Origin: JAOZPE01 sp964601275
GTDB taxonomy: Bacteria; Krumholzibacteriota; Krumholzibacteriia; JAJRXK01
Length of the DNA: 64,000 nt
NCBI GenBank assembly: GCA_964601275.1
Contig: CAZRMV010000006.1
Coordinates: 186,001 to 250,000, forward strand
Direction of reading: 5' to 3'
Below the pieces are notes generated by a model. The model saw nothing but the letters and a program-made list of their open reading frames with translations, made no database searches and was not told where the DNA came from. The position numbers and the translations under genes are program-made. Positions 16,436-24,924 of this stretch are shown one piece after another (within the stretch, counting starts at the first letter, position 1; each line of letters starts with the position of its first letter).

Positions 16436-19400
16436 ATGAACCGATGCCGTGCTCTCCTCTGTGGTCTCAGCCTGACTCTCCTCACCCTGCCCACGGGATC
16501 CCACGCCACCTCCATCCCCCGCCCTTCGGGGCAGGAGACCTTTCCTTCCATCGCAGAAGCCGGCCCGAACCTGGTCATCCATGGCAGCCACCCATCCAAG
16601 CTGGAGAAGGCCGGCGGGATCACCCTGTGGAACATCTACGGTGGCGTCCATCCCGACGGACTCAACGACCGGACTCCAGAGGGTTGGTTCAATACCGTCC
16701 AGTGGATCCCCGACACCCAGGGTTGGACCCCGGTGGATCTCACCGAGCAGCCTTCCCATTGGCACGTGAGTCAGTTCAACGCCTCGAACCTGGACATCGC
16801 AGTACCGAACCTGGCGATGTTCGCCGGCGTGGAAGCCCAGGAGCCGGGATTCACGACGGCCCCCGGCTATGGCAACAACGTCGATGACTGGCTGGATTGG
16901 AGCGCGTTGACCAATCCGACCATCAGCACCAGCGTCCGTCTCACCTTCGATTTCAATTACGACGTCGAACCGGGCTATGATTTCGTCCACGTCGAATATG
17001 ATTCGGCCGGAGTCATGAAGACCCTGGCCCTCTTCACGGGAAGCAATCGCGACAGCACCGGCGCCTTCACCACACCGGCCCATTTCGACACCACCCTGCT
17101 CTTCACCCCCTTGATGTATTCCAATTCGAAGGTGCACCTGAGGCTTCGCGTGACTTCCGACGGCGCGTGGTCCGACGAGGATGGGCTCTTCCCCAGCGAC
17201 GGCGCGGCCCAGATCGACAACATCCGGGTCTTCTTCAACGGCGTGCCGGTGACCGAACACGGGGACGGCCTGGCCACCTTCGATGACCTTGGCGGGGGCA
17301 ACTACGACGACGATGGCTGGACCCCGACCCCCTCGAATTTCGTGGGCAACTTCGGACGTGTCTGGCCCCGCCTGTGGGATCTCGACCCCTGCCGGGACGA
17401 TCCGACTCCCCAGATCGGTTTCGTCGACGACGGGAGGCCTCCTCTCAACTCCACCGAATCCACCGGTGGATCCCTCTCCCCCAACTGGTCCTATGGCGTG
17501 GAAGGGGGTTGGGTCGTGAACTACCAGGGAGGGCTGACCTTCGGCCTGGATGCGTTGGCCAACGAGTTCTGGTCTCCCGAGATCGCATTCGACGACACCA
17601 CGACGACCCAGGACGACGCGATCAACGGGGGGCTCTATTTCCGGGCCACAGTCTGGCAACACCTCCCCCTGCTCAACGGAATGTTCTGGGTCTGGCATGT
17701 CCGCAGCTACCCCGACCAGAACGGAAACTGGACCTCCTGGCAGGACCGCAACTTTGTCTACTACGGTGACAATCCGGTGTACAACGTCATCCAGAACGAC
17801 GTTTCCGACCTGATCGTCCCGAACGTGCAGAAGGTGCAGATCGCTCTCGGTGTGGTCGATCTGGCTTCGGTCTTCGGCCTTCCCGGCGGCGACGCCACCC
17901 CATCGCCCATGTACGACGACGTCAGCGTGTGGAAGTACAGCTCGGATGGTCCCGCGTTCACCGCGCGGAACATCGATCTCTTCCAGGACAGCTTCCCCAA
18001 CAGCGGGGTCCACGACTGGGCGACCAACAAGGCCCTGGCTTCGGTCCGTCTGGACGCGGCCATCGACATCAACCCCGCCGGCACCGCCATCGTCGCCGGT
18101 GACTCCATTGCGGTCGACATCAAGGCGGTAAGCCCCGGCACGACCATCACCGGACCAGGCAGCAATGGCCTTCCGGTCATGCACTGGATCCTCGAAGCGA
18201 ATTCCTGGTTCGACTCGGTGCGGGTCCTGCCTCCCGGTGCCATCCTGGTGGGAACCAACGCCCGCGGTTTCAAGCTGTGGATGGGCACGGTGGAAGGAGA
18301 CAGCGCGCGTACGGTCAACGGCACGGCCGTGGCCGACCGCTTCTACTTCGACGCCCCCAACGACGGGCCCGCCACCCAACCGCACCACACTCCCGAGGAC
18401 GCCATGTTCTTCCCCGGGGACGTCTTCCGCTGGTTCATCGAAGCCCGGGACAGCAACAACCTCACCAGCACCCTTCCCGCCGACACCACCGGTTTCTTCT
18501 CCGGCGAGAACTACTCGCGGATTGCTACGGTGCGAGCCCTCCCCAGCATCGTGGACGACGGCCAGGGCGGCTTCACCCAACCCCGGATCCTGGTCGTCAA
18601 CGACTTCGGTCACCGGGGCGGTGAGGCGGAATTCCTGCACGCCTTCCGCCAGAACGGAATGGTCGAGGGCGTCGATTTCGACACCTACACCGTGATGGGA
18701 CCCAGCTCGCTGGTGAGCAACGGGATCGGGTCGGCGGGCATCCATGGTGCCAATGCGCTGCAACTGGCCGGCTACGAGACCATCTTCTACTTCACCGGGA
18801 ATCTCTCTTCCGGCCTGATCAGCGATGGCTCGGGACAGGGCAGCAATGACAAGGGAGACGACGTCTCCGTGCTGACCGACTGGCACCACCAGGCGGGCGA
18901 TCGCTCCATCGTCTACTTCGGGGACAACATCGCCTCGGGAATGATGGATCAGGGAGTGGTTGCGCAGACCTATCTCAACACCGTGATGGGAGTGGACATG
19001 GTCTTCTCCGACGCCCGATCGGCCTTGCAGGGACAGACCGCTCCCTACTTCCGGCCCACCGGCTCGCCCCCGGGGATGTTCACCACGGGATTGGTGGCCT
19101 ACGGCGGCTGCTTGTCCATCAACACCTTCGACTACATCCAGCCGAACAACGGCAGCGGATCCTACGCGGCCCACGAGTTCACCGACGGTGGGCCGACCGG
19201 GACGGCACTGCAACCGGTGGCCTCGATCTGGCATGAGAGGACCGAGGCGGTCGGCACCGGCACCTATCGGCGCGTCGATCTGACCTTCCCCTTCGGCTTC
19301 CTCTACATCACCGATTACTATCCCGATGCCGACCAGGGAATCTCCGGACGCTCCGCCTTCGTGGCGGAGATCCTCAACGCCTTCGGGCAGTCCTCGGTGA

Positions 19401-19717
19401 TCGGCAGCGCCACCGGGACCCCGCGGCTGGGGCCGCAGAGACTGCTGGTCGAGCAGAACCATCCGAATCCGTTCAATCCGAGGACCACCATCCGCTTCAC
19501 CGCCCCCAGGAAAGGGCGTTACCAGGTGACGGTGTTCAACCAGCGAGGCGAGGTGGTCCGCCGGCTCTTCGACGGCACGGCCCAGGCCGGGGTGACCACC
19601 AGCGTGACCTGGGACGGACGCGATCAGACCGGACATCCGTCCTCGAGTGGGATCTACCTCTACCAGGTGAAGGGGGAGGGATTCACGGAGACCCGTAAGA
19701 TGGCGCTTATCAAGTGA
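16436..19717 (+). CDS. Large secreted protein with C-terminal T9SS-type sorting tail
   Basis: A 1093-residue exported protein. It begins with a signal peptide (MNRCRALLCGLSLTLLTLPTGSHA). I do not recognise an enzymatic domain in the body, which is rich in Asp, Gly, Asn and aromatic residues in a pattern typical of beta-sandwich surface proteins. The last 85 residues hold the FlgD-Ig-like / type IX secretion sorting tail: LVEQNHPNPFNPRTTIRF, YQVTVFNQRGEVVR, VTWDGRDQTG, SSGIYLYQVKGEG, ending KMALIK. This tail normally directs outer-membrane translocation and surface attachment. ATG 16436 has AAAGGA 7 bases upstream. A middle segment with PRILVVNDFGHRGGEAEF may be a flavodoxin- or gingipain-like alpha/beta subdomain; that is only a suggestion. 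Substrate and role are unknown. Confidence 0.8.
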   Translation: MNRCRALLCGLSLTLLTLPTGSHATSIPRPSGQETFPSIAEAGPNLVIHGSHPSKLEKAGGITLWNIYGGVHPDGLNDRTPEGWFNTVQWIPDTQGWTPVDLTEQPSHWHVSQFNASNLDIAVPNLAMFAGVEAQEPGFTTAPGYGNNVDDWLDWSALTNPTISTSVRLTFDFNYDVEPGYDFVHVEYDSAGVMKTLALFTGSNRDSTGAFTTPAHFDTTLLFTPLMYSNSKVHLRLRVTSDGAWSDEDGLFPSDGAAQIDNIRVFFNGVPVTEHGDGLATFDDLGGGNYDDDGWTPTPSNFVGNFGRVWPRLWDLDPCRDDPTPQIGFVDDGRPPLNSTESTGGSLSPNWSYGVEGGWVVNYQGGLTFGLDALANEFWSPEIAFDDTTTTQDDAINGGLYFRATVWQHLPLLNGMFWVWHVRSYPDQNGNWTSWQDRNFVYYGDNPVYNVIQNDVSDLIVPNVQKVQIALGVVDLASVFGLPGGDATPSPMYDDVSVWKYSSDGPAFTARNIDLFQDSFPNSGVHDWATNKALASVRLDAAIDINPAGTAIVAGDSIAVDIKAVSPGTTITGPGSNGLPVMHWILEANSWFDSVRVLPPGAILVGTNARGFKLWMGTVEGDSARTVNGTAVADRFYFDAPNDGPATQPHHTPEDAMFFPGDVFRWFIEARDSNNLTSTLPADTTGFFSGENYSRIATVRALPSIVDDGQGGFTQPRILVVNDFGHRGGEAEFLHAFRQNGMVEGVDFDTYTVMGPSSLVSNGIGSAGIHGANALQLAGYETIFYFTGNLSSGLISDGSGQGSNDKGDDVSVLTDWHHQAGDRSIVYFGDNIASGMMDQGVVAQTYLNTVMGVDMVFSDARSALQGQTAPYFRPTGSPPGMFTTGLVAYGGCLSINTFDYIQPNNGSGSYAAHEFTDGGPTGTALQPVASIWHERTEAVGTGTYRRVDLTFPFGFLYITDYYPDADQGISGRSAFVAEILNAFGQSSVIGSATGTPRLGPQRLLVEQNHPNPFNPRTTIRFTAPRKGRYQVTVFNQRGEVVRRLFDGTAQAGVTTSVTWDGRDQTGHPSSSGIYLYQVKGEGFTETRKMALIK

Positions 19718-19726
19718 TTGGCGCGG

Positions 19727-19785
19727 AGTCCTCGAGGACTTCATAAGGTAGCGAAAGCCGGCCATGGCGCAGGACGCCGTGGCCG
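19727..19785. terminator. Bidirectional terminator region between convergent genes
   Basis: Two inverted repeats fill the 75-base gap between the secreted-protein gene and the minus-strand gene ending at 19793. AGTCCTCGAGGACT (19727-19740) is a perfect 14-base palindrome. A second, longer stem pairs 19757-19769 with 19774-19785 (GCCGGCCATGGCG and CGCCGTGGCCGC, one mismatch) and is followed on the plus strand by TTCTCTTC. Confidence 0.5.
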
Positions 19786-19792
19786 CTTCTCT

Positions 19793-21448
19793 TCATCGCA
19801 GGCGCCAGACCTGCCAGCGGCTTCCCTCCCAGACCCGCAGGACGCCGACCGGGGGACCGTCCGCGTACGCGCGGGGCAGGACGATCTCGCTGACCCCCAT
19901 GCGCCGCAGATCGGCGATGCAGAACTCCCCGGGACCCCGGCAACACGAGCGCCGCAGCCGGCGAACCTCCATGGGGACGAATCCGCTGCTTCCGCCGGCG
20001 ACCGGCCGATCGATCCAGGCCGCCCACAGCATGCAGCGGGCATCCAGGCTCCGTTCCTCCTGCTCGCGGCACGGGGTGGGAAAGGCCATCCACGCCCCGC
20101 TCTCGCGGTCGTGGGCCAAGACCTTCAGGAGCGCCCGTTCCTCCCGGTCGGGATGCGCCCTCACCGTCTCGAGAGAGCCGGGCATGAGGTCGAGCAGGGC
20201 CAGCGCGAAGATCGCTCCGCCCACCAGGCCCACCGATCGGGGGATGCGCCGGCGCTCCGGGAGCTCGATCGTCCACCACGTCCATGCCCGGGCTCCCGCC
20301 AGGCCCAGGAACAGCATCCCCGGCAGGAAGAGACGCGTGGGCGCCCTCAAGGATTGCAAGACCCAGAACCGATCCTGCAGCCAGGCCAGAGGAAGAGGGA
20401 CCTCCCCCAGCCCCGGCAGGGGCATGTGCCGTCCGAAGGCCAGGAGAAGACCCATTCCACACGCCACCGCCAGGGCGATCCACAGACGCCGGCGCTCCCG
20501 GGAACGCTCCATTCCCAGGACGGTCCAGAATCCCGCGGCGGCAAGCCAGGGCCAGATCCATCCCGCGTAGAGCACCGGGCGGCCGGGGAGCGGGCGCGGC
20601 CACGGCAGCAGGTGGACCGAGGGGGGATGCAACAGGTCGAACGGCCGACCGGCGTACGGTCCCACCGACCCGGGACCTCGACTGAAACCCGCCACCACGT
20701 CTGCGGCCTCCCGGTAGGGAGCGCCGCTGAACCATGCCCACCCCAGACCTCCGGCGATCACCACGAGGAGCGCGAGGCCGCGTCCCCCCCTCCACGAGGG
20801 CAGAAGGAGAAGGATCGCCAAGAGAACGGCCATCCAAAGCGACGCCAGGTTGTAGAAGCCCCACAGGGGCTGCAACAGCAGCGAGAGAACCAGAGGAAGC
20901 AGACCATCCCACCGGCCCCTGGCCAGCAGCAAGAGCCCCCACAGGGCCAGGGGAAGCCAGGGCGTGGGAAGCTGGTTGAGATGGTGGTAATGGCCGGCGG
21001 CATGCGGACCCGCCGCGTAGACCAGGGCGGCCATCCAGGCTGCGGCGCGGGGCAGCCCGAGTTCCCGGGCCAGGCGCACCGCGGCCAGGAACGCGAGCGA
21101 GAGGGTCCCGATCAGGGCGAGATTGTAGGCCAGGGCGGGCCAGCTTCCCATCCCGGGCAAGGGAGCCACCAGCAGGGCCTGTCCGGCCAGGGAGTCCATA
21201 TAGGCCAGGCTCCACGGAGCCGGCCAGAAGAAGGGAGCCTGCCAGGCGGAAGCGTGCAGGGGGGGATGGCGCAACACCCACTGCAGGATCCCGCACTGCA
21301 GCAAGGGGTCGAGACCCCGGGCCATCGATGGCAGCTCCCGCAGTGGATCGGCACCGGAGAGCAGCAGGGGCAGGATCCCGGTGAACACGGCTCCCGCCGC
21401 CTGCGCCAGGCGCCAGCTCGTCTCTCGGTCGCGTTTCTCCCGGTTCAT
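19793..21448 (-). CDS. Polytopic membrane protein, possibly GT-C/YfhO-like
   Basis: A 551-residue protein with roughly 10-12 hydrophobic helices in the first 400 residues and a soluble C-terminal part. The segment GPHAAGHYHHLNQLPTPWLP in a loop after helix 4-5 recalls YfhO-like or GT-C glycosyltransferase-related membrane proteins that act on lipid-linked sugars, but the acidic catalytic motif is not certain. The C-terminal portion (FCIADLRRMGVSEIVLPRAY) is a short alpha/beta unit common in such proteins. ATG 21448 overlaps the stop of the upstream sulfatase-like gene as ATGA, so the two are translationally coupled and probably work together, for instance on a surface polysaccharide or lipid. 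The family call is tentative. Confidence 0.6.
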   Translation of the reverse strand: MNREKRDRETSWRLAQAAGAVFTGILPLLLSGADPLRELPSMARGLDPLLQCGILQWVLRHPPLHASAWQAPFFWPAPWSLAYMDSLAGQALLVAPLPGMGSWPALAYNLALIGTLSLAFLAAVRLARELGLPRAAAWMAALVYAAGPHAAGHYHHLNQLPTPWLPLALWGLLLLARGRWDGLLPLVLSLLLQPLWGFYNLASLWMAVLLAILLLLPSWRGGRGLALLVVIAGGLGWAWFSGAPYREAADVVAGFSRGPGSVGPYAGRPFDLLHPPSVHLLPWPRPLPGRPVLYAGWIWPWLAAAGFWTVLGMERSRERRRLWIALAVACGMGLLLAFGRHMPLPGLGEVPLPLAWLQDRFWVLQSLRAPTRLFLPGMLFLGLAGARAWTWWTIELPERRRIPRSVGLVGGAIFALALLDLMPGSLETVRAHPDREERALLKVLAHDRESGAWMAFPTPCREQEERSLDARCMLWAAWIDRPVAGGSSGFVPMEVRRLRRSCCRGPGEFCIADLRRMGVSEIVLPRAYADGPPVGVLRVWEGSRWQVWRLR

Positions 21449-23445
21449 TCCACGTACCCCAGAGAACGCAGGCGCGCCCGCAGCGCGGGGTCGTCCACTT
21501 CCGGGAGGGCGATCCGGCGCGCCGCGGCCCGCCATCGATCGAGAGCGTCCAGCAGACCGCGTTCGGTCGCCGAGAGCTTTGCGGGGGAAACCATCACCGG
21601 CCGTTCCCGCCCCGGGCCGCAGGCGTCGATCCGGGCAAAGGAGATCTCCTCGTCGTCCCGCAACACTCCCCGACCGCCCTCCAGGATCAGGCGGGTCCTC
21701 TGGGTCCCGTAGAGCAGGTCCTCGGCCAGAAGAAGCGGCGGGGAGCACTCGGCATCGGGCATTCCGCCACCGGCGGGTTGCGCGGCTCGCAGCATCTCGC
21801 TGCGATCCACCCCGAACACGTAGGGTGCCAGGAGGGAATCGACCATGGAAACCGCGCGGCCGGCCGGACGCATCGCGGGCAGATGGAGAAGCGAGAGCAC
21901 CGTGGGTCCGACGTCTTCGATCTTCATGCCTGTGCCGAGGGCTCCGCGCGGCAGACCCATTCCGCCGAATGCCAGGGGAATCCGCAACAACTCTGCATAG
22001 AGGGTGTGCCCGTGTTCGAAGCCGCCGTGCTCGAAGAACTCCTCGCCATGGTCGCTGGCCACGATCCATAGAAGCGGCCGATTCCCGCTGGCCTCTTGCG
22101 CCGAGTCCAGGAGTCGGCCGACCTGTCGATCGAGGAAGAGGACCTCCCGCCGATAGAGTTCGCCCAGTGCATCCTTGGCCGAGGGACTGAGGGTGTCGGC
22201 CGCGGCGCGGATCGCCCGGACATCCCACACAGCATCCTTCTCCAGGAAGGGGCGCAAGGGCTCAAGCCAATTGCCGGGATGCGGATCCACCGTCTCGCCG
22301 CGGGGTCCCCGGAGGTGGTAGGGCATGTGGGGATCGAGGACATGGACCCACACCAACCACGGTCCGTCCGGCCGGTGGGAAAGCCACCGGCGGGCCCGCG
22401 CGATGATCCGGTCTCCACGATCCAACGAAGCCTGGAGATGCCGCTCCAGCCAACGAACCCAGATCATCTGCGCGACGGGATCGAGCCGCTCGATCCGGGA
22501 GGAATGGTCGAAGGCGTCAAAACCCCGGGAGAACCCCAGGGAACCTTCCAGGTGGGGATTGGAGACCCAGGCCATGGTCCGGTATCCCGCGTTCTGCAGG
22601 ATCTGCGGCCACCAGGCCACGTCCTTGCAGACCGGACGGTATCGATCGGCCCCGTGACCGGTGGGCGCGACCGCGGAGAACAACGAGGCAAAACTCGGCC
22701 GGGTCCAGGGGGAACAGCTCCAACCCTCGCAACGCACCCCCTGGGAAATCCATCGATCGAAACCGGGCGTCTTGGGGCCTCCGTAGACGCCCAGCGCGTC
22801 CCGGCGCAGGGTGTCGATGGTGAAGAGGAGGACGTTGGGAGCCTCTTTCAGCTCCGCCGTCCCGATTCGCCGGGAGGATCCACCCGCTCTCCCCATCCCC
22901 GGGAGCAGGGCCAACTGGAGCACCGCGCCGACGATCAAGCCCGCGGTCAGGAGGATCGAAAGTCTTGCCGCCACCCTTCCCGCCCGGCGGGATCGGCGCC
23001 ATCTGAGGTAGGCAGTGGACGGAAGGACCAGAACGAGCGCCACCACGGTGGACAGGCTCAGCGCGAGCAGGAAGACCTCCAGGGCGAAGAAACCGGGCCG
23101 GTGGTAGCTGAGGAGCGGCCAGTGGGAGAATCGCGCGAGGTGATCCAGATCGACCCACACGGTGGGCAAGAGGCCGCCGAACCACACCCAGCCCACGCCG
23201 CGCGGTCTTCTTCCGGCAAGCCGGGAAAGCAGCATCGCGATCGCCGCCCCCGCCGCGAAGACGGCGGCCTGCATCCCCGCGAACGCGAGCGGAGACGCCC
23301 CATCGAAGGGAAGGTGTCCGATCGGTGGGGGTCCGCTGCGGTGGTACATGCACTCGGCGGCGCCCAGAAGAGCGCCGCTGAGAGCGATCACCGCCAGGAG
23401 AGGAACGTTCCCTCCCGTGGCCCGTGGCTGGGAAGAGGACTCCAT
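21445..23445 (-). CDS. Membrane-anchored sulfatase/alkaline-phosphatase-superfamily hydrolase
   Basis: A 666-residue protein. The first 185 residues contain about five membrane helices. The catalytic domain starts near 203 with NVLLFTIDTLRRDALGVYG (metal-binding Asp211). The nucleophile region is CSPWTRPSFASL, where Thr248 occupies the position used in phosphoethanolamine-transferase-like members. Metal ligands follow in ASDHGEEFFEHGG and FEHGHTLY. It ends with LRSLGYVE, a tail common in this subfamily. It could hydrolyse or transfer sulfate or phospho groups on a cell-surface glycan or lipid; the substrate is unknown. ATG 23445 is 12 bases after the nuoN stop, so it probably belongs to the nuo transcript. 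Confidence 0.82.
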   Translation of the reverse strand: MESSSQPRATGGNVPLLAVIALSGALLGAAECMYHRSGPPPIGHLPFDGASPLAFAGMQAAVFAAGAAIAMLLSRLAGRRPRGVGWVWFGGLLPTVWVDLDHLARFSHWPLLSYHRPGFFALEVFLLALSLSTVVALVLVLPSTAYLRWRRSRRAGRVAARLSILLTAGLIVGAVLQLALLPGMGRAGGSSRRIGTAELKEAPNVLLFTIDTLRRDALGVYGGPKTPGFDRWISQGVRCEGWSCSPWTRPSFASLFSAVAPTGHGADRYRPVCKDVAWWPQILQNAGYRTMAWVSNPHLEGSLGFSRGFDAFDHSSRIERLDPVAQMIWVRWLERHLQASLDRGDRIIARARRWLSHRPDGPWLVWVHVLDPHMPYHLRGPRGETVDPHPGNWLEPLRPFLEKDAVWDVRAIRAAADTLSPSAKDALGELYRREVLFLDRQVGRLLDSAQEASGNRPLLWIVASDHGEEFFEHGGFEHGHTLYAELLRIPLAFGGMGLPRGALGTGMKIEDVGPTVLSLLHLPAMRPAGRAVSMVDSLLAPYVFGVDRSEMLRAAQPAGGGMPDAECSPPLLLAEDLLYGTQRTRLILEGGRGVLRDDEEISFARIDACGPGRERPVMVSPAKLSATERGLLDALDRWRAAARRIALPEVDDPALRARLRSLGYVE

Positions 23446-23457
23446 GGACGCCCCGTC

Positions 23458-24924
23458 TCAGAAGGTTCGCGCCAGGGCCGCCGCTCCGAGTCGCGCGAGC
23501 TCGAGGACCGAGGAGGGAAAGAGTCCGATCCACAGAAGCAGGATCGCCGCGACGCCGATGGCGGCCGACGCCTGCACGTCGTCGCCGATGTACGCGTCTT
23601 CACCCGGTTCGCGCATGTACAGGTAGACGACGACCCTCAGGTAGTAGTAGGCCGCCACCGCGCTGTTGAGCAGGGCCACGACCGCCAGGCCCACCATCCC
23701 TCGCTGGATGACCGCGCTGAAGACGTAGAACTTTCCCCAGAACCCCGCGGTGGGAGGAACGCCGGCCAGACTGAACATGCACACGGCCAGGAAGAACGAC
23801 ACCCACGGATGGCGCCGAGCCAGGCCCGCAAAACCACTCAGTTCGGATCGTTCGCCGCGCCGCCGGCTCACGAAGGTGACCGCCCCGAATGCGCCCAGGT
23901 TCATCAGGGCGTAGGAGGCCAGGTAGAAGAGGATGCCCCGGGTCGCCGGATCGTCGTTCTGCCCGGAGATCGCCAGGACGCCGACCAGCAGGTACCCGGC
24001 GTGGGCGATGGCGCTGTAGGCCAGCATCCGCTTGAGATTGCTCTGCGCCAGGGCGACGATGTTGCCGAAGACCATGGTGAGAACGGCGAAACCCATCAGC
24101 AAGGGCGCCATCTTGCCCATGATCAGGGGCATTCCCGTCCAGATCAAGCGCACCAGCACCGCGAACGCGGCCGCCTTGACCCCCGCCGCCATGTATCCCG
24201 CCACCGGCGCGGGAGCGCCGGCGTAGACGTCGGGCGTCCATTGATGGAAGGGAACCATGGCCACCTTGAAGCCCAGGCCCACCAGGATCAAACCCCATCC
24301 TCCCCAGAACACCAGGTTCTTTGCCAGCGCCGGATTCCCACCCATCCGCGCCGAGAGGACCTCGAACTGGGTCGTGCCGGTCGTGCCGTAGATCAGCGCG
24401 ATCCCGTAGAGCAAGAAGGCCGAGGCGAATGCGCCCAGGATGAGATACTTGAATCCGGCTTCCTGACTGTAGCTGGAATTCCGCTGGATGGCCGCCAACA
24501 CGTAGACGCCGATCGACATCAACTCGAGGGAGAGGAAGACCCCCACCAGGTCGGTCGAAGACGCCAGCAGCATCATACCCGCCGTCGCAAACAGCACGAG
24601 AACGTAGAACTCGGGCATGGGCGCGCTCTGCCGCCGCAGATACACCGCTCCGAAGCTCACCGTCAGAAGCGCGATGATCACGAACAGGATATCGAAGAAG
24701 GCGCCGAAGGCGTCCGCCCGCAGCACTCCGTGGAAGAGTGACTGGGAGGGATGACCCAGGCCCATGTTCGCGCTGACGCCGGCCAGTACCAGGAAGACCG
24801 CGCTCAAGATCGAGAGATGGTCGCTGTCCCGGCGGGGGGTGAAGGCCTCAACCAACAGAACCACCACCCCACCGGCTACCAGCCACAGGACCGGAGCGAT
24901 CCGGGAGAGTTCCGCCCAACTCAT
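23458..24924 (-). CDS. nuoN: NADH-quinone oxidoreductase subunit N
   Basis: A 488-residue antiporter-like membrane subunit of complex I, one of three proton-pumping modules. The conserved proton-channel residues are in the usual contexts: LELMSIGVYVLAAIQRNS (Glu), KYLILGAFASAF (Lys), FKVAMVPFHQWTPDVYAGAP (Lys) and NLKRMLAYSAIAHAGYLLVG. About 14 helices. ATG 24924 overlaps the nuoM stop as ATGA; the frame upstream of it lies inside nuoM and has no similarity. Last complex I gene in the operon. Confidence 0.96.
   Translation of the reverse strand: MSWAELSRIAPVLWLVAGGVVVLLVEAFTPRRDSDHLSILSAVFLVLAGVSANMGLGHPSQSLFHGVLRADAFGAFFDILFVIIALLTVSFGAVYLRRQSAPMPEFYVLVLFATAGMMLLASSTDLVGVFLSLELMSIGVYVLAAIQRNSSYSQEAGFKYLILGAFASAFLLYGIALIYGTTGTTQFEVLSARMGGNPALAKNLVFWGGWGLILVGLGFKVAMVPFHQWTPDVYAGAPAPVAGYMAAGVKAAAFAVLVRLIWTGMPLIMGKMAPLLMGFAVLTMVFGNIVALAQSNLKRMLAYSAIAHAGYLLVGVLAISGQNDDPATRGILFYLASYALMNLGAFGAVTFVSRRRGERSELSGFAGLARRHPWVSFFLAVCMFSLAGVPPTAGFWGKFYVFSAVIQRGMVGLAVVALLNSAVAAYYYLRVVVYLYMREPGEDAYIGDDVQASAAIGVAAILLLWIGLFPSSVLELARLGAAALARTF

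Noticed and set aside
16259..19765. A very long open frame on the minus strand (over 1100 codons) across the secreted-protein gene
   Set aside because: It is antisense to a gene with a signal peptide and a recognisable C-terminal tail. Its translation is rich in Gly, Arg, His and Val without family motifs, as expected for an antisense frame in GC-rich DNA.
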